DNA of 64,000 bases from Shewanella ulleungensis (lineage in GTDB: Bacteria > Pseudomonadota > Gammaproteobacteria > Enterobacterales > Shewanellaceae), in NCBI RefSeq assembly GCF_014648315.1, contig NZ_BMQW01000015.1:1-64000 (forward strand). Direction: 5' to 3'. Shown here piece by piece: positions 1-10,366 of the stretch. The notes under the pieces were generated by a model. The model had not been told where the DNA came from. It saw only the letters and a program-made list of their open reading frames with translations, and searched no databases. Position 1 is the stretch's first letter. Every line of letters starts with the position of its first letter. Made by a program: the position numbers and the translations under genes.

Positions 1-67
1 TTTTTGCCGTTATCTCTGCCACCTCAATGGTTTGATAACACTCACCGGCTTTTGCTTTCGCTGTCTG

Positions 68-165
68 CCGTGTCAGTGGATGCGCATTATAGGCAGCTTA
101 AGATTTAGTGCAAGCGCTTTTAAGTAAAAAAACGATCTTTTTACGATCTTTTATTACTTTAGGTA
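68..165 (-). promoter_or_regulatory. rRNA-operon P1-like promoter with AT-rich UP region, reading out of the window to the left
   Basis: On the minus strand there is a -35 TTGCAC (108-113), a 16-bp spacer, a perfect -10 TATAAT (86-91), a GC-rich discriminator and then CCACTGACACGG. This downstream stretch closely resembles E. coli rrn P1 promoters, which read TATAATGCGCC..CCACTGACACGG. The 50 bases upstream of the -35 are very AT-rich, with a repeated GATCGT motif, as expected of an UP element. The rRNA genes themselves would lie left of position 1 and cannot be seen. Confidence 0.8.
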
Positions 166-250
166 CTTAACTACATGATACGCACTATTTACCCCCAAAG
201 TTATCCACAAAAGGCTTATTTTGCTGGAGTTCTATCGAGCATGATAATAA

Positions 251-278
251 AAAAGGCAGCGTATATACGCTGCCTTTT
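251..278 (-). terminator. rho-independent terminator of secA
   Basis: A perfect inverted repeat (GGCAGCGTAT/ATACGCTGCC, 255-274) is flanked by A and T runs; on the minus strand it is followed by TTTTTTATTAT. It starts about 20 bases after the secA stop codon. Confidence 0.85.
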
Positions 279-296
279 AATTGGTGAGATGGATTA

Positions 297-3017
297 TTAA
301 CTTAATTTTCCATGACACTGTTTGTATTTTTGACCTGAACCACATGGACAAGGATCATTACGACCGACTTTTTCACCATCACGAATTACGGTGCGCGGTG
401 CTTCTGGTACTTGCTCTTCTGATCCTGTTAATGATTCAGCTGCTGCGTGCTGATAAGCATGTTGGATTTTTGCTTCTTCATCACGACGACGTTGTTCCAT
501 TTCATCAACATCAGATTGAGCTTGCACCTGGACTTTAGACAGTACGCTAATAACATCATTCTTTAATGATTCTAGCATTTGCTGGAATAATTCAAATGAT
601 TCACGTTTATATTCCTGTTTAGGGTTCTTTTGAGCATAACCACGTAAGTGGATACCTTGGCGTAAATGGTCCATTGCGGCTAGATGTTCTTTCCACAATC
701 CATCTAAAGTTTGCAGCATTACCGCTTTTTCAAATTGACGCAGTACTTGCGCACCGACCATTTGCTCTTTAACTTGGTAAGCTTCTGTCCATGAACCCAA
801 AATACGTTCACGTAATGTTTCTTCGTGTAAGTCTTCTTCTTTATCTAACCATTCTTGAATAGTGAGTTTAAGATTGAATTCATTACTGAGACGTTGCTCT
901 AAACCTTGAACATCCCACAACTCTTCAAGTGACTGTGGTGGAATATATTGGTCGACGATACCGGCAATAACATCTTGTTCGATATTTTTAATGGTATCTT
1001 CAATACTTTCAGCGTCCATTAACTCATTACGTTGTGCATAGACAACTTGACGTTGATCGTTGGCAACATCGTCATATTCTAGAAGTTGCTTACGAATATC
1101 AAAGTTACGTGCTTCTACTTTACGTTGAGCATTTTCAATTGCACGCGATACCCAAGGATGCTCAATAGCCTCACCCTCTTCCATACCAAGTTTTTTCATC
1201 ATACCCGATACGCGGTCTGATGCGAATATACGCATTAAGCTGTCTTCCATCGATAGATAGAAACGTGAAGAACCAGCATCACCTTGGCGGCCTGCACGAC
1301 CTCGCAACTGATTATCAATACGACGTGACTCGTGACGCTCTGTACCTAGGATGTGTAAACCACCGGCAGCAAGTACTTCGTCGTGACGGATTTTCCAATC
1401 AGCTTTAATCTTAGCTTTTTGCTCAGCAGTTGGATTATCTAATGCTTCAATTTCCATGTTCCAGTTACCGCCTAATACGATATCTGTACCACGACCAGCC
1501 ATGTTTGTTGCAATAGTCACTGCGCCTAAACTACCGGCTTGAGCGACAATTTCAGCTTCTTTTTCATGGAATTTAGCATTCAGTACACTGTGCGGAATTT
1601 TAGCCTTTTTCAATAATGAATTAAGCAGTTCAGATTGTTCGATAGATACTGTACCGACTAATACTGGCTGACCACGTTCACGACAGCCTTCGATGTCTTT
1701 AATGATGGCTGCATATTTCTCTGGTGCAGTCAGATAGACTAAGTCGGCCATATCGTTACGAACCATAGGTCGGTTAGTTGGTACAACAACTGTGTCTAAT
1801 CCATAGATATGCTGGAATTCGAATGCTTCGGTATCTGCGGTACCTGTCATACCAGCCAGCTTTTCATACTGACGGAAGTAGTTCTGGAAGGTAATAGACG
1901 CTAACGTTTGGTTTTCATTTTGAATATTGACACCTTCTTTAGCTTCAACAGCTTGGTGCAATCCTTCAGACCAACGACGACCAGGCATGGTACGGCCGGT
2001 ATGTTCATCAACAATAATCACTTCATCGTCTTGAACAATATAGTCGACATCTTTTTCGAATAGTGTGTGTGCACGTAATGCCGCATTCACATGATGTAAT
2101 AAAGAGATATTAGTGGCTGAGTAAAGCGAATCACCCTCAGCTAACATGCCTTTTTCGATAAGAAGAAGTTCAACTTTCTCTTGCCCACGTTCAGTTAAAT
2201 GAACTTGCTTACCTTTTTCGTCAATGCTGTAATCGCCCTCACCGATTTCATCTTCGGTGTCTTCTTTATCTTGGCGAATCAAACTTGGAATTAACAAGTT
2301 AATTTTAGTGTATAGCTCTGAGCTATCCTCTGCAGCACCTGAAATAATTAATGGTGTACGCGCTTCATCAATTAGAATTGAATCGACTTCGTCAATCAGT
2401 GCGTAATGCAGTGGGCGTTGTACGCGCTCTTGCGGTGAAAACGCCATGTTGTCACGAAGGTAATCGAAACCAAACTCGTTGTTAGTACCATAGGTAATAT
2501 CAGCGTTATAAGCTTCTTTCTTTTCATGTTGACCTAAACCGGCAACGTTAATGCCTACCGTTAAGCCTAAGAATTCAAATAATGGACGGTTGTTTTCAGC
2601 ATCACGACGCGCTAAGTAATCGTTTACGGTAATAACGTGAACACCTTTACCTGATATTCCGTTGAGGTAAGCTGGTAATGTTGCCGTTAAGGTTTTACCT
2701 TCACCGGTTCTCATCTCTGCAATGCGGTTACTGTCTAACACCATACCGCCAAGAAGCTGTACGTCGAAGTGACGCATCTCAAATACACGCTTTGATGCTT
2801 CACGTACCACAGCAAATGCTTCGGCCATAATGCTGTCTAAGGTTTCGCCGCCGTCTAAACGCTGACGAAACTCTTCTGTTTTAGCTCTTAACTCTTCATC
2901 AGATAGCTTTTCATAGTCAGCCTCTAATGCGTTAATTTGATTTACGATTTTGCCTAGATTTTTCAGGGTGCGGTCGTTGCGACTTCCGAATACTTTTGTC
3001 AGTAGTTTGCCTAACAT
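297..3017 (-). CDS. secA: SecA, preprotein translocase ATPase
   Basis: SecA is the peripheral motor that pushes unfolded preproteins through SecYEG using ATP. The 906-residue product has the DEAD-motor Walker A ([14 protein letters not shown], near residue 105), the DEVD box ([17 protein letters not shown]), helicase motifs GTVSIEQSE and [10 protein letters not shown], the scaffold/wing domains, and a C-terminal zinc-binding SEC-C tail ([16 protein letters not shown]) that contacts SecB. An in-frame GTG three codons upstream (3026) is possible; the ATG at 3017 is chosen because family members begin [16 protein letters not shown]. It is the last gene of the minus-strand dcw/lpxC block. No secM-like gene precedes it; the preceding gene is an M23 peptidase. 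Confidence 0.97.
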   Translation of the reverse strand: MLGKLLTKVFGSRNDRTLKNLGKIVNQINALEADYEKLSDEELRAKTEEFRQRLDGGETLDSIMAEAFAVVREASKRVFEMRHFDVQLLGGMVLDSNRIAEMRTGEGKTLTATLPAYLNGISGKGVHVITVNDYLARRDAENNRPLFEFLGLTVGINVAGLGQHEKKEAYNADITYGTNNEFGFDYLRDNMAFSPQERVQRPLHYALIDEVDSILIDEARTPLIISGAAEDSSELYTKINLLIPSLIRQDKEDTEDEIGEGDYSIDEKGKQVHLTERGQEKVELLLIEKGMLAEGDSLYSATNISLLHHVNAALRAHTLFEKDVDYIVQDDEVIIVDEHTGRTMPGRRWSEGLHQAVEAKEGVNIQNENQTLASITFQNYFRQYEKLAGMTGTADTEAFEFQHIYGLDTVVVPTNRPMVRNDMADLVYLTAPEKYAAIIKDIEGCRERGQPVLVGTVSIEQSELLNSLLKKAKIPHSVLNAKFHEKEAEIVAQAGSLGAVTIATNMAGRGTDIVLGGNWNMEIEALDNPTAEQKAKIKADWKIRHDEVLAAGGLHILGTERHESRRIDNQLRGRAGRQGDAGSSRFYLSMEDSLMRIFASDRVSGMMKKLGMEEGEAIEHPWVSRAIENAQRKVEARNFDIRKQLLEYDDVANDQRQVVYAQRNELMDAESIEDTIKNIEQDVIAGIVDQYIPPQSLEELWDVQGLEQRLSNEFNLKLTIQEWLDKEEDLHEETLRERILGSWTEAYQVKEQMVGAQVLRQFEKAVMLQTLDGLWKEHLAAMDHLRQGIHLRGYAQKNPKQEYKRESFELFQQMLESLKNDVISVLSKVQVQAQSDVDEMEQRRRDEEAKIQHAYQHAAAESLTGSEEQVPEAPRTVIRDGEKVGRNDPCPCGSGQKYKQCHGKLS

Positions 3018-3075
3018 CTTAATCACTTATCTGTTGTAGGTTTGGCTCATTTGAGCGCATTAACCGTTAATATTA

Positions 3076-3975
3076 TTAACTTGCTTTGCGGTAGACGTAC
3101 TTTTGTGGATCTATTTGCTGCTTACCGCGCAACACTTCGTAATGCACATGGGGGCCGGTTGAACGGCCTGTGCTTCCCATACTGGCAATTTTATCGCCTT
3201 TGGCAACCACGTCACCTACGTTTACTGACAGAGATTTATTATGACCATATCGAGTGCGAAGACCATTTCCATGATCTATTTCGACTAACTCGCCATACCC
3301 AAGCATGCTTCCTGACCATGTTACAACGCCTGCTGCAGTTGCTGTAACATCCGCCCCTTCTTTACCGGCAAAATCAATGCCTTTATGCATTGTTCGTCGG
3401 CCGCTAAAAGGGTCATTTCGTAAACCATAGGGCGAAGATAACCAACCTTTATCGATTGGCCGCCCTGATATATAACGCTCTTCATCTATATGGAGATTAG
3501 ATGCTACTGTTTCAAGTAGGGATAACTGAACATTATTATTATCAATTCTGGATGCCAGCTTACTCATTTCATCAATAAGCTGACTTAATTCGACGCCATT
3601 ACCTATTTCGCTTAAACCACCGAGTCCAACTTCAGCTGAGAAATCAAATTGATCATCAAGAAGGTTATTTTGCGCAACTTGTTGGCCGAGGGCTTCAAGT
3701 CGGGTAATTTTGGCTTGCATCTTCGCCACGTGAGCAACAAGTGCTGCTAATTGGGTTTCCGTTGCGGTTTTGAGTTCAATCACTTGTTGTGTTTGCTGTT
3801 GACGTAATTGTTTGTTTTCATCAACTTTAGCTTGTTGGCTAGCAAAACGGTCAGTGTTGTATTGATATATTCCTGTGCCTGTGGCCATAAGAATAATAGG
3901 TAGGAGTAACCACCGTTTGCTAGGTTGCCAACGAGTTACGCCATTTCGACCTTGAATAAAAACTGTTACACTCAT
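3076..3975 (-). CDS. M23 (LytM-type) murein endopeptidase, membrane-anchored
   Basis: The 299-residue protein has a short cytoplasmic N terminus, one membrane segment (about residues 21-38), a coiled coil (about 42-100) and a C-terminal LytM/peptidase_M23 domain (about 175-295). The zinc motif is intact: HKGID (H197, D201) and HVHYE (H276, H278), with YGHNK carrying H245, so it is predicted to be an active D,D-endopeptidase that cuts peptide cross-links in the periplasm. Its place between secA and lpxC, next to the divergent DUF721 gene, recurs in Shewanella and Vibrio relatives. A role in envelope growth or cell separation is inferred from domain and location. Its start is only 27 bases from the divergent DUF721 start, so the two promoters must overlap. 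Confidence 0.88.
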   Translation of the reverse strand: MSVTVFIQGRNGVTRWQPSKRWLLLPIILMATGTGIYQYNTDRFASQQAKVDENKQLRQQQTQQVIELKTATETQLAALVAHVAKMQAKITRLEALGQQVAQNNLLDDQFDFSAEVGLGGLSEIGNGVELSQLIDEMSKLASRIDNNNVQLSLLETVASNLHIDEERYISGRPIDKGWLSSPYGLRNDPFSGRRTMHKGIDFAGKEGADVTATAAGVVTWSGSMLGYGELVEIDHGNGLRTRYGHNKSLSVNVGDVVAKGDKIASMGSTGRSTGPHVHYEVLRGKQQIDPQKYVYRKAS

Positions 3976-4002
3976 AGCCTAATTCAGCCATCTTATTATC
4001 AT

Positions 4003-4455
4003 ATGAAAAAGCCCCCTCAAGATCTCAGCAATTTGGTCCATTTGTCTGGGAGACTGCCTGAACTTGCCGAGAAAGCAGAACTACTCAATAATCTGAATCA
4101 ATATGTAAAACAGACATTAAATGGTCCTGTAGCAGAGCAGCTTAAAGTTGCTAATCTCCGCCAGGGTGTTCTTGTTATTGAAACTACATCTGCAGCATGG
4201 GCTGCAAGAATAAACTTTCAAAAGCAGAAGCTATTGCAACAGCTTCAAATTGACACACTTCCGATGCTTACCGCTATTGAGGTTAAAGTCAATCCTGGGC
4301 TCGCATTAGTTAAACCACAAGTTAGCACAAATCAAAACGTTATTAGTACAACTGCAGCACAACATATTGAAGCATTAGCGGAACATGTCGATGGTACGCT
4401 AGGTGAAAAACTAAAACGGCTGGCTGCATTAGCCAGCCGTAATAGGCAATCTTAA
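4003..4455 (+). CDS. DUF721 domain protein
   Basis: This 150-residue protein carries the DUF721/DciA-like fold: an N-terminal helical part, a conserved central stretch (VLVIETTSAAWAARINFQKQ, where the W-x-x-x-L/I pattern is typical) and a basic C terminus. Some members of this superfamily load the replicative helicase in bacteria lacking DnaC; whether this one does is unknown. An in-frame start 26 codons upstream (3925) would run into the M23 gene; the ATG at 4003, giving MKKPPQDLSNL, fits the family. It is the only plus-strand gene inside the 21-kb minus-strand block. Its last codons contain the hairpin that terminates lpxC from the other strand. Confidence 0.82.
   Translation: MKKPPQDLSNLVHLSGRLPELAEKAELLNNLNQYVKQTLNGPVAEQLKVANLRQGVLVIETTSAAWAARINFQKQKLLQQLQIDTLPMLTAIEVKVNPGLALVKPQVSTNQNVISTTAAQHIEALAEHVDGTLGEKLKRLAALASRNRQS
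4405..4440 (-). terminator. lpxC terminator embedded in the DUF721 coding end
   Basis: A 10-bp perfect stem (ACGGCTGGCT/AGCCAGCCGT, 4416-4440, 5-base loop) is followed on the minus strand by TTTTAGTTTTTC. It starts about 19 bases past the lpxC stop codon and lies entirely inside the last DUF721 codons of the opposite strand. On the plus strand no T run follows, so it should not stop DUF721 transcription. Confidence 0.78.
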
Positions 4456-4458
4456 CGA

Positions 4459-5379
4459 TTAAGCGTGCGCGAGCGCACCCGGAACCATGAAGCTAACGGG
4501 AACATCAGCCTCTTTGTCAAAGCTCACTAACTCCCAAGCATCTTGCTGGGCAAGAAGTGCACGTACGAGTTGGTTGTTTAACGCATGACCGGTTTTATAA
4601 GCAACAAACTCACCGACGATAGCATGACCTGCGACATACAAATCACCAAATGCATCGAGAATTTTGTGCTTAACGAATTCGTCTTCATAACGCAGACCAT
4701 CAGGGTTTAATACACGATATTCGTCAAGTACAACGGCATTTTCCATGCTGCCACCTAGCGCAAGATTATTTGCACGTAGGTATTCAATATCACGCATAAA
4801 ACCAAATGTTCTGGCACGACTAATGTCTTTAACAAACGCTGAAGTTGAAAAATCCATAATCATGTGTTGTTGACTACGAGCAATCTCTGGGTGAGCAAAG
4901 TCAATTTTAAAATTAACTCTAAAACCTTTAAAAGGTTTTAATTCAGCCCATTTATCACCATCTTCAACACGCACGGGTTTGGTAATTTTCAGGTATTTTT
5001 TCGGCGCCGCTTGTTCTTTGATACCTGCGCTTTGCAGTAAGAACACAAACGGACTTGCACTGCCATCCATAATCGGGATTTCTGGTGCATCGACTTCGAT
5101 AATTGCATTATCAATGCCTAAGCCGGCAAGTGCCGCAAACAAATGCTCAATAGTTGATATTCTAATACCAGCATCGTTTACTAAGGCTGTACACATAGTG
5201 GTTTCACGCACCATATCTGCCTTGGCTGGAATAGACACAGCTGGGCTTAGATCAGTACGCTTAAGTACAATCCCTGTATTTACTGGTGCGGGCATAATGC
5301 ATAGAGTCACTTTATTGCCAGAATGCAATCCGACTCCAGTGCTCTTCACCATTTTTTGAACAGTTCTTTGAAAAATCAT
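4459..5379 (-). CDS. lpxC: LpxC, UDP-3-O-acyl-N-acetylglucosamine deacetylase
   Basis: LpxC is the zinc enzyme for the first committed step of lipid A synthesis, removing the N-acetyl group of UDP-3-O-acyl-GlcNAc in the cytoplasm. The 306-residue length matches E. coli (305). Zinc ligands are visible as H79 in [12 protein letters not shown] and the H/D pair in [15 protein letters not shown]. Like E. coli it sits just downstream of ftsZ; a 211-base gap separates them, so it probably has its own promoter. The C terminus (MVPGALAHA) is the sort of short nonpolar tail that FtsH reads in E. coli LpxC; that regulation is inferred by analogy. Confidence 0.97.
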   Translation of the reverse strand: MIFQRTVQKMVKSTGVGLHSGNKVTLCIMPAPVNTGIVLKRTDLSPAVSIPAKADMVRETTMCTALVNDAGIRISTIEHLFAALAGLGIDNAIIEVDAPEIPIMDGSASPFVFLLQSAGIKEQAAPKKYLKITKPVRVEDGDKWAELKPFKGFRVNFKIDFAHPEIARSQQHMIMDFSTSAFVKDISRARTFGFMRDIEYLRANNLALGGSMENAVVLDEYRVLNPDGLRYEDEFVKHKILDAFGDLYVAGHAIVGEFVAYKTGHALNNQLVRALLAQQDAWELVSFDKEADVPVSFMVPGALAHA

Positions 5380-5590
5380 TCAGTAACCCGTAAATATCAA
5401 TATTAAACAAATAGTTGCAAAAATAGCCTTAGACTATCATGCAGAGCTGGTATGACATGCTACCATAAGTTTGGATTTTCACAAAAAAATCACTAACCCA
5501 GGAGCAAATCCGTGAACCGGCTTGCAAAATAACCTTTATTACAACAACGTACTCATTAATCACGCAAAAACATCACGTTTTATCCGAGTT

Positions 5591-6757
5591 TTAGTCAGCC
5601 TGCTTACGTAAAAATGCTGGAATATCAAGATAATCAGCATCAGGACGTTGAGATGGTTGTGGCTGTGGAACCGCGTTGCCTTTTGGTGCCGCATAGCTAG
5701 TTTGAGGAACAACTTCTTCAACTGGCTCTGGACGAGGCTCAATGGCTACTGGCTCTGGACGTGCAACTTGTTTAGAAACCAATTGAATGTCTGGCTTTTT
5801 CTCTGCGCCAATACCAGTAGCAACAACAGTAACACGTAACTCGTCACTCATTTCAGGATCAATCACGGCACCAACAACTACAGTAGCATTGTCTGATGCG
5901 TAAGCTTTTACGTGGTTACCCACAGTTTCAAGCTCTTCGATTGTTATATCCATACCTGCAGTAATGTTAACTAATACGCCGCGCGCACCAGCTAGATCAA
6001 TATCTTCAAGTAATGGGCTGGCAACTGCAGCTTCTGCAGCTTCTTCAGCGCGATCATCACCACGTGCAACACCGGTACCCATCATGGCATTACCCATTTC
6101 AGACATAACAGTTTTCACATCGGCGAAATCGACGTTAATTAGACCTGGGCGCGTAATTAGCTCTGCGATACCTTGAACTGCACCGAGTAATACATTGTTA
6201 GCTGCAGCAAATGCATCAAGCAATGAAGTACCACGGCCAAGTACTTTAAGCAGCTTTTCATTTGGGATCGTAATTAACGAATCCACATGTTTAGCTAGCT
6301 CGGCAATACCAAGTTCTGCATAGGCCATACGCTTTTTACCTTCAAAAGGAAAAGGCTTGGTCACCACAGCAACAGTTAAAATACCTTCTTCGCGAGCAAT
6401 TTCTGCAACAACAGGCGCGGCACCTGTACCTGTTCCACCGCCCATACCTGCAGCGATAAAGATCATATCCGACCCTTTAATTGCAGCACGAATATTTTCG
6501 CGATCTTCTTCAGCAGCTTGACGACCCACATCTGGATTTGCACCAGCACCTAGGCCTTTAGTCACATCCCGTCCAAGCTGGATTGTAGAACCCGCGCTTG
6601 ATTTACGTAGTGCTTGAGCATCTGTATTTGTGACGATAAATTCAACACCTTCGATGCTGTGTTTTACCATATGTTCGACAGCGTTTCCGCCGCCACCACC
6701 GACGCCGATGACCTTAATCACCGCTTCGTCTGAATGAGTGTCCATGATCTCAAACAT
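5591..6757 (-). CDS. ftsZ: FtsZ, tubulin-like cell division GTPase
   Basis: FtsZ polymerises into the Z ring and recruits the divisome. The 388-residue protein shows the N-terminal nucleotide pocket ([15 protein letters not shown]), the tubulin signature [10 protein letters not shown] (about residue 105), the polymerisation domain, a Pro/Gln-rich linker (about 320-370) and the conserved C-terminal peptide [14 protein letters not shown] that binds FtsA, ZipA and SlmA. SlmA is encoded in this same window (42731-43324). It lies 26 bases after ftsA in the same direction, as in most gammaproteobacteria. Confidence 0.98.
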   Translation of the reverse strand: MFEIMDTHSDEAVIKVIGVGGGGGNAVEHMVKHSIEGVEFIVTNTDAQALRKSSAGSTIQLGRDVTKGLGAGANPDVGRQAAEEDRENIRAAIKGSDMIFIAAGMGGGTGTGAAPVVAEIAREEGILTVAVVTKPFPFEGKKRMAYAELGIAELAKHVDSLITIPNEKLLKVLGRGTSLLDAFAAANNVLLGAVQGIAELITRPGLINVDFADVKTVMSEMGNAMMGTGVARGDDRAEEAAEAAVASPLLEDIDLAGARGVLVNITAGMDITIEELETVGNHVKAYASDNATVVVGAVIDPEMSDELRVTVVATGIGAEKKPDIQLVSKQVARPEPVAIEPRPEPVEEVVPQTSYAAPKGNAVPQPQPSQRPDADYLDIPAFLRKQAD

Positions 6758-6783
6758 TGTCTGATCTCCGTATGTCTGCGTTA

Positions 6784-8019
6784 TTAAAATTCACCTTTAA
6801 ACCAACTTTTGACCCGATTCAAAAAGCTGGTAACCCCTTGACGCTCTGGTCGCTCGAACTGACGTTCGATGACTCGCCTAGCGCCATAATGAAGCAAGCC
6901 TATTCCTGTAGAGTAAATAGGTTGATCCACATATTCGTATAACCCTTTTACAGGCAACGGTGATGCCACACGAACTGGCATACCAAATGTTGCCTCAGCA
7001 ATGTCAACTGCACCTGATATTGAGGACGTGCCTCCGGTGAGTACAATGCCTGCTGCAATTTGGTCTTCTAAACCACTGTCTTGCAGCTGCTTAAGCACGA
7101 GCTCAAACAATTCTTGGTATCTTGGCTCAACAACTTCAGCCAATGTATGCCTAGACATACTGCGCGAAGGACGGCCGCCTACTGACGGTACTTCAATGCT
7201 ATCTTCGCGACTCACAGTTGAACTTCTTGCACTGGCAAATTGCACTTTAATTTGCTCAGCATGAGTTAACGGTGTTCTAAATATTTTAGCAATATCACTA
7301 GTCACTTGGTTACCCGCGACAGGGATAACTGCACAATGACGTAATGCGCCGTTGGTATATACAGCAATATCGGTCGTTCCACCACCAATATCGACGATAC
7401 ATACGCCTAAATCTTTCTCATCGTTAGTCAGTACAGAGTCTGCTGACGCAATCCCTGAAAACACTAAATCGTCGACTTTTAAACCACAGCGTTCAACACT
7501 TTTAGTTATGTTTTTGGCCATATCGTTGGCGCATGTCACGATGTGCGCTTTGGCTTCCATACGCATACCAGACATACCAATAGGGCTTTTAATGCCATCT
7601 TGCACATCGATTGAGTACTCTTGCGGCAACACATGTAAAATACGGCGCTCTGTGGGTATTTTTACCGAACGAGCGGTATGAATCACATTGTCAACGTCTT
7701 CTTGAGTCACTTCTTCGTCGTTAATCGACACCATGCCATTTTCGTTTTGACAAGCAATGTGCTTACCCGAAATACTTAAATACACTGACGACACTTGGCA
7801 ATCTGCCATTAACTCCGCTTGATCTAATGCACGTTGTACGCTGCGCACAATAGAATCGAGATCGTTAACACCACCTTTATCCATACCACGTGAAGGATGG
7901 TTACCTAAACCAATGACACTAATCTCACCATCAGGTAATACTTCACCAATGATCACTGCGACCTTGGATGTCCCTATATCTAGCCCCACGATGAGGTTTC
8001 TTTCCTGATTTTTGGTCAT
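6784..8019 (-). CDS. ftsA: FtsA, actin-like Z-ring membrane anchor
   Basis: FtsA is an actin-family ATPase that tethers FtsZ to the inner membrane and signals to the septal synthase. The 411-residue product has the phosphate-1 motif [16 protein letters not shown] at the N terminus, the phosphate-2 motif [13 protein letters not shown], the SHS2-type 1C domain between them, and a C-terminal amphipathic helix ([13 protein letters not shown]) that serves as the membrane-targeting sequence. Its start codon overlaps the ftsQ stop by 4 bases (ATGA), indicating translational coupling. Confidence 0.98.
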   Translation of the reverse strand: MTKNQERNLIVGLDIGTSKVAVIIGEVLPDGEISVIGLGNHPSRGMDKGGVNDLDSIVRSVQRALDQAELMADCQVSSVYLSISGKHIACQNENGMVSINDEEVTQEDVDNVIHTARSVKIPTERRILHVLPQEYSIDVQDGIKSPIGMSGMRMEAKAHIVTCANDMAKNITKSVERCGLKVDDLVFSGIASADSVLTNDEKDLGVCIVDIGGGTTDIAVYTNGALRHCAVIPVAGNQVTSDIAKIFRTPLTHAEQIKVQFASARSSTVSREDSIEVPSVGGRPSRSMSRHTLAEVVEPRYQELFELVLKQLQDSGLEDQIAAGIVLTGGTSSISGAVDIAEATFGMPVRVASPLPVKGLYEYVDQPIYSTGIGLLHYGARRVIERQFERPERQGVTSFLNRVKSWFKGEF

Positions 8020-8786
8020 TTATTGTCGACTCTCTGTTTTGAATCACCCCAGCCTACAGCAAACCCGGTATCGTAACGTAAATCAACGGTTGCAACTGGT
8101 TTATCACTTTGCTTCAACGTCGGATACACATTAATAAAGCGCTGTATCCGTGACATTTTATCTTCTCGCCCAAGCTCAATCTCAATCCCGTTGGCTAATA
8201 CCGCATGCCAAGCATGACGAGGACTTAAACGTAAATTGACTAAGGTGAAGCCATTTATTGTTAGTAAATCATTTAACTGTTGAAAACTGGTTAACACCTC
8301 TTGTTCAGTGCCTTCTGGACCTGATAATAGAGGTAAATTAGCGTGTTCAGCATGCGCAAGTGCATTAAACACCTCACCATTTACATTCAACCACGCCGTG
8401 TTATTCCAATGTGCCACTGCTTGTTGTTCTTGCAGGGTCACTTTAAATTTTGCCGGCCACTCTCGTCTAACTGAAGCATGATAAACCCATGGTAAGGCTT
8501 CTAACGCTTTTTGCACATCCAGCACATCTGCGCTAAAGAAACTATTTTGCATTAAGGACTGCAGCGCATTTTTAATCTCGTCATCGGTGGTATAAAGCCT
8601 CTCACCTTTAACTGCTACCGCCTCTATGGGCAGAGCATCTGCATCATTAAGCAGGTTATGAAGCTGTATTCCACCCCAAACAACTGTGCCAAGCACACAT
8701 AGTAAAAACAGTACGCCAGTGCAAAAATACCAATTTACACGTGCTAGATTCTGTTTTAATTGGCGCCCTTTATCGCTCCACGACAC
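8016..8786 (-). CDS. ftsQ: FtsQ, bitopic division protein
   Basis: The 256-residue protein has a short basic cytoplasmic tail, one membrane helix (about 20-45, WYFCTGVLFLLCVLGTVVWG), then the periplasmic POTRA domain (about 55-125, beginning LPIEAVAVKGERLYTT) and beta domain of FtsQ/DivIB. In the family it bridges FtsK and the FtsBL subcomplex. It follows murC after a 112-base gap with no gene. The ddl gene that E. coli places between murC and ftsQ is absent here, which is also the arrangement I recall for Shewanella. Confidence 0.95.
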   Translation of the reverse strand: MSWSDKGRQLKQNLARVNWYFCTGVLFLLCVLGTVVWGGIQLHNLLNDADALPIEAVAVKGERLYTTDDEIKNALQSLMQNSFFSADVLDVQKALEALPWVYHASVRREWPAKFKVTLQEQQAVAHWNNTAWLNVNGEVFNALAHAEHANLPLLSGPEGTEQEVLTSFQQLNDLLTINGFTLVNLRLSPRHAWHAVLANGIEIELGREDKMSRIQRFINVYPTLKQSDKPVATVDLRYDTGFAVGWGDSKQRVDNK

Positions 8787-8898
8787 CTTAAATCCGCCTC
8801 TGACGTTGTTCCGGGGTTAGCCCCAAAAGATCGGCCATTATATCGACCAATCCTTTAGGATTAAAGCTCGATTTTTAAACGCAATAATTGATGAAAAA

Positions 8899-10365
8899 TC
8901 AATCATTTCCTTGTTCTTCTTTCTGAGCTTTAAAACCTAATTCGCTAAGGGCTAATTCTTTCGATAACGCCCCTATATTTCCTGCTCCTTGGGTTAAAAG
9001 CAAATCACCTTGTTGCAATACATCTGGTAAAACGGCGGCTAACTGATCTGGGCTGGCAACAAAAATGGGATCGATCTGCCCACGCAAGCGAATTGAACGG
9101 CACAGCGCTCGCCCATCCGCACCAGGAATGGGTGCTTCACCTGCTGCATAAACATCAAGTAACAGTAAACAATCAACTTGCGATAACACATCGACAAAGT
9201 CTTCATATAAATCACGGGTACGGCTATAACGATGCGGTTGATACGCCATAACTAAACGTTTGTCTGGCCATCCAGCACGTGCAGCCTTAATTGTCGCTAA
9301 AACTTCACTAGGGTGATGACCATAATCGTCGACTAACATGACATTACCGTTTGGAGTAGCAAACTCACCTAAGTGCTGAAAACGACGACCAATACCTTCA
9401 AACTCTGCTAACGCTTGCACAATAGCGCTGTCGTCTATGTCGTCTTCACTTGCTACCGCTATCGCAGCTAAAGCATTCAACACGTTATGCTGCCCGGGTA
9501 AATTTAGTACAATGTCTAAGTCATCTTTACCATGGCGCTTTACAGTAAAACTTGATTGATGGCCATTTTGCGCAAAACTCATCGCTTGTACATCGGCATC
9601 TTCACTAAAGCCATAAGTCACAACTTGGCGGCCAATACGCGGCATAATTTCACGAATAACATCATCGTCGATACACATAACAGCAACACCATAAAACGGC
9701 AAGTTATGTAAAAAATCGACAAAGGTGGTTTTTAACTTTTCAAAGTCGCCACCATAAGTATCCATGTGATCCGCTTCGATATTGGTGATCACACTGACCA
9801 TAGGCTGCAAGTGCAAAAAGCTTGCATCGCTCTCATCTGCTTCAGCAATCAAGTAACGGCTAGTGCCTAAACGTGCGTTAGTGCCTGCACTGTTTAACAG
9901 GCCACCGATGACAAATGTAGGGTCACGTTCTGCCTGACCATACACACTGGCAATTAAACTGGTGGTTGTAGTTTTGCCATGTGTGCCAGCAATAGCCACA
10001 CCATGACGATAACGCATTAACTCTGCCAGCATTTCAGCACGGCGAACTATCGGAATGCGTAATTCTTTTGCGGCAATAATCTCAGGGTTTTGCTGGTTAA
10101 TTGCGGTAGATACCACCACCACATCAACTTGCTCAACACTTTGGGCCTGATGGCCAATAATAATTTTTGCACCTAAGCTTTGTAGTCGTTCTGTTACGCT
10201 ATTAACTGCAATGTCAGAACCACTGATTTGATAACCTTCGTTAACTAATACCTCGGCAATACCACCCATGCCAGCACCACCGATGCCAACAAAATGAATG
10301 CGCTTGATCCGTCTCATTTCAGGGATCATGCTACGAAGCTGTGCGTATCTTTCTGTCTTTGTCAT
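8899..10365 (-). CDS. murC: MurC, UDP-N-acetylmuramate--L-alanine ligase
   Basis: MurC adds L-Ala to UDP-MurNAc, the first amino acid of the stem peptide. The 488-residue protein shows the N-terminal UDP-binding glycine motif ([12 protein letters not shown]), the ATP-binding loop [12 protein letters not shown] and the [10 protein letters not shown] stretch typical of MurC and Mpl. The ATG at 10365 is preferred over one nine codons upstream. It begins one base after the murG stop, has an AAAGGG Shine-Dalgarno inside the murG end, and gives the family N terminus ending in [17 protein letters not shown]. Confidence 0.97.
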   Translation of the reverse strand: MTKTERYAQLRSMIPEMRRIKRIHFVGIGGAGMGGIAEVLVNEGYQISGSDIAVNSVTERLQSLGAKIIIGHQAQSVEQVDVVVVSTAINQQNPEIIAAKELRIPIVRRAEMLAELMRYRHGVAIAGTHGKTTTTSLIASVYGQAERDPTFVIGGLLNSAGTNARLGTSRYLIAEADESDASFLHLQPMVSVITNIEADHMDTYGGDFEKLKTTFVDFLHNLPFYGVAVMCIDDDVIREIMPRIGRQVVTYGFSEDADVQAMSFAQNGHQSSFTVKRHGKDDLDIVLNLPGQHNVLNALAAIAVASEDDIDDSAIVQALAEFEGIGRRFQHLGEFATPNGNVMLVDDYGHHPSEVLATIKAARAGWPDKRLVMAYQPHRYSRTRDLYEDFVDVLSQVDCLLLLDVYAAGEAPIPGADGRALCRSIRLRGQIDPIFVASPDQLAAVLPDVLQQGDLLLTQGAGNIGALSKELALSELGFKAQKEEQGND

Positions 10366-10366
10366 T

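Noticed and set aside
201-209. Perfect DnaA box TTATCCACA near the left edge
   Set aside because: It is a single box; about one such match is expected by chance in this length, and there is no cluster, AT-rich unwinding region or dnaA/gidA neighbour.
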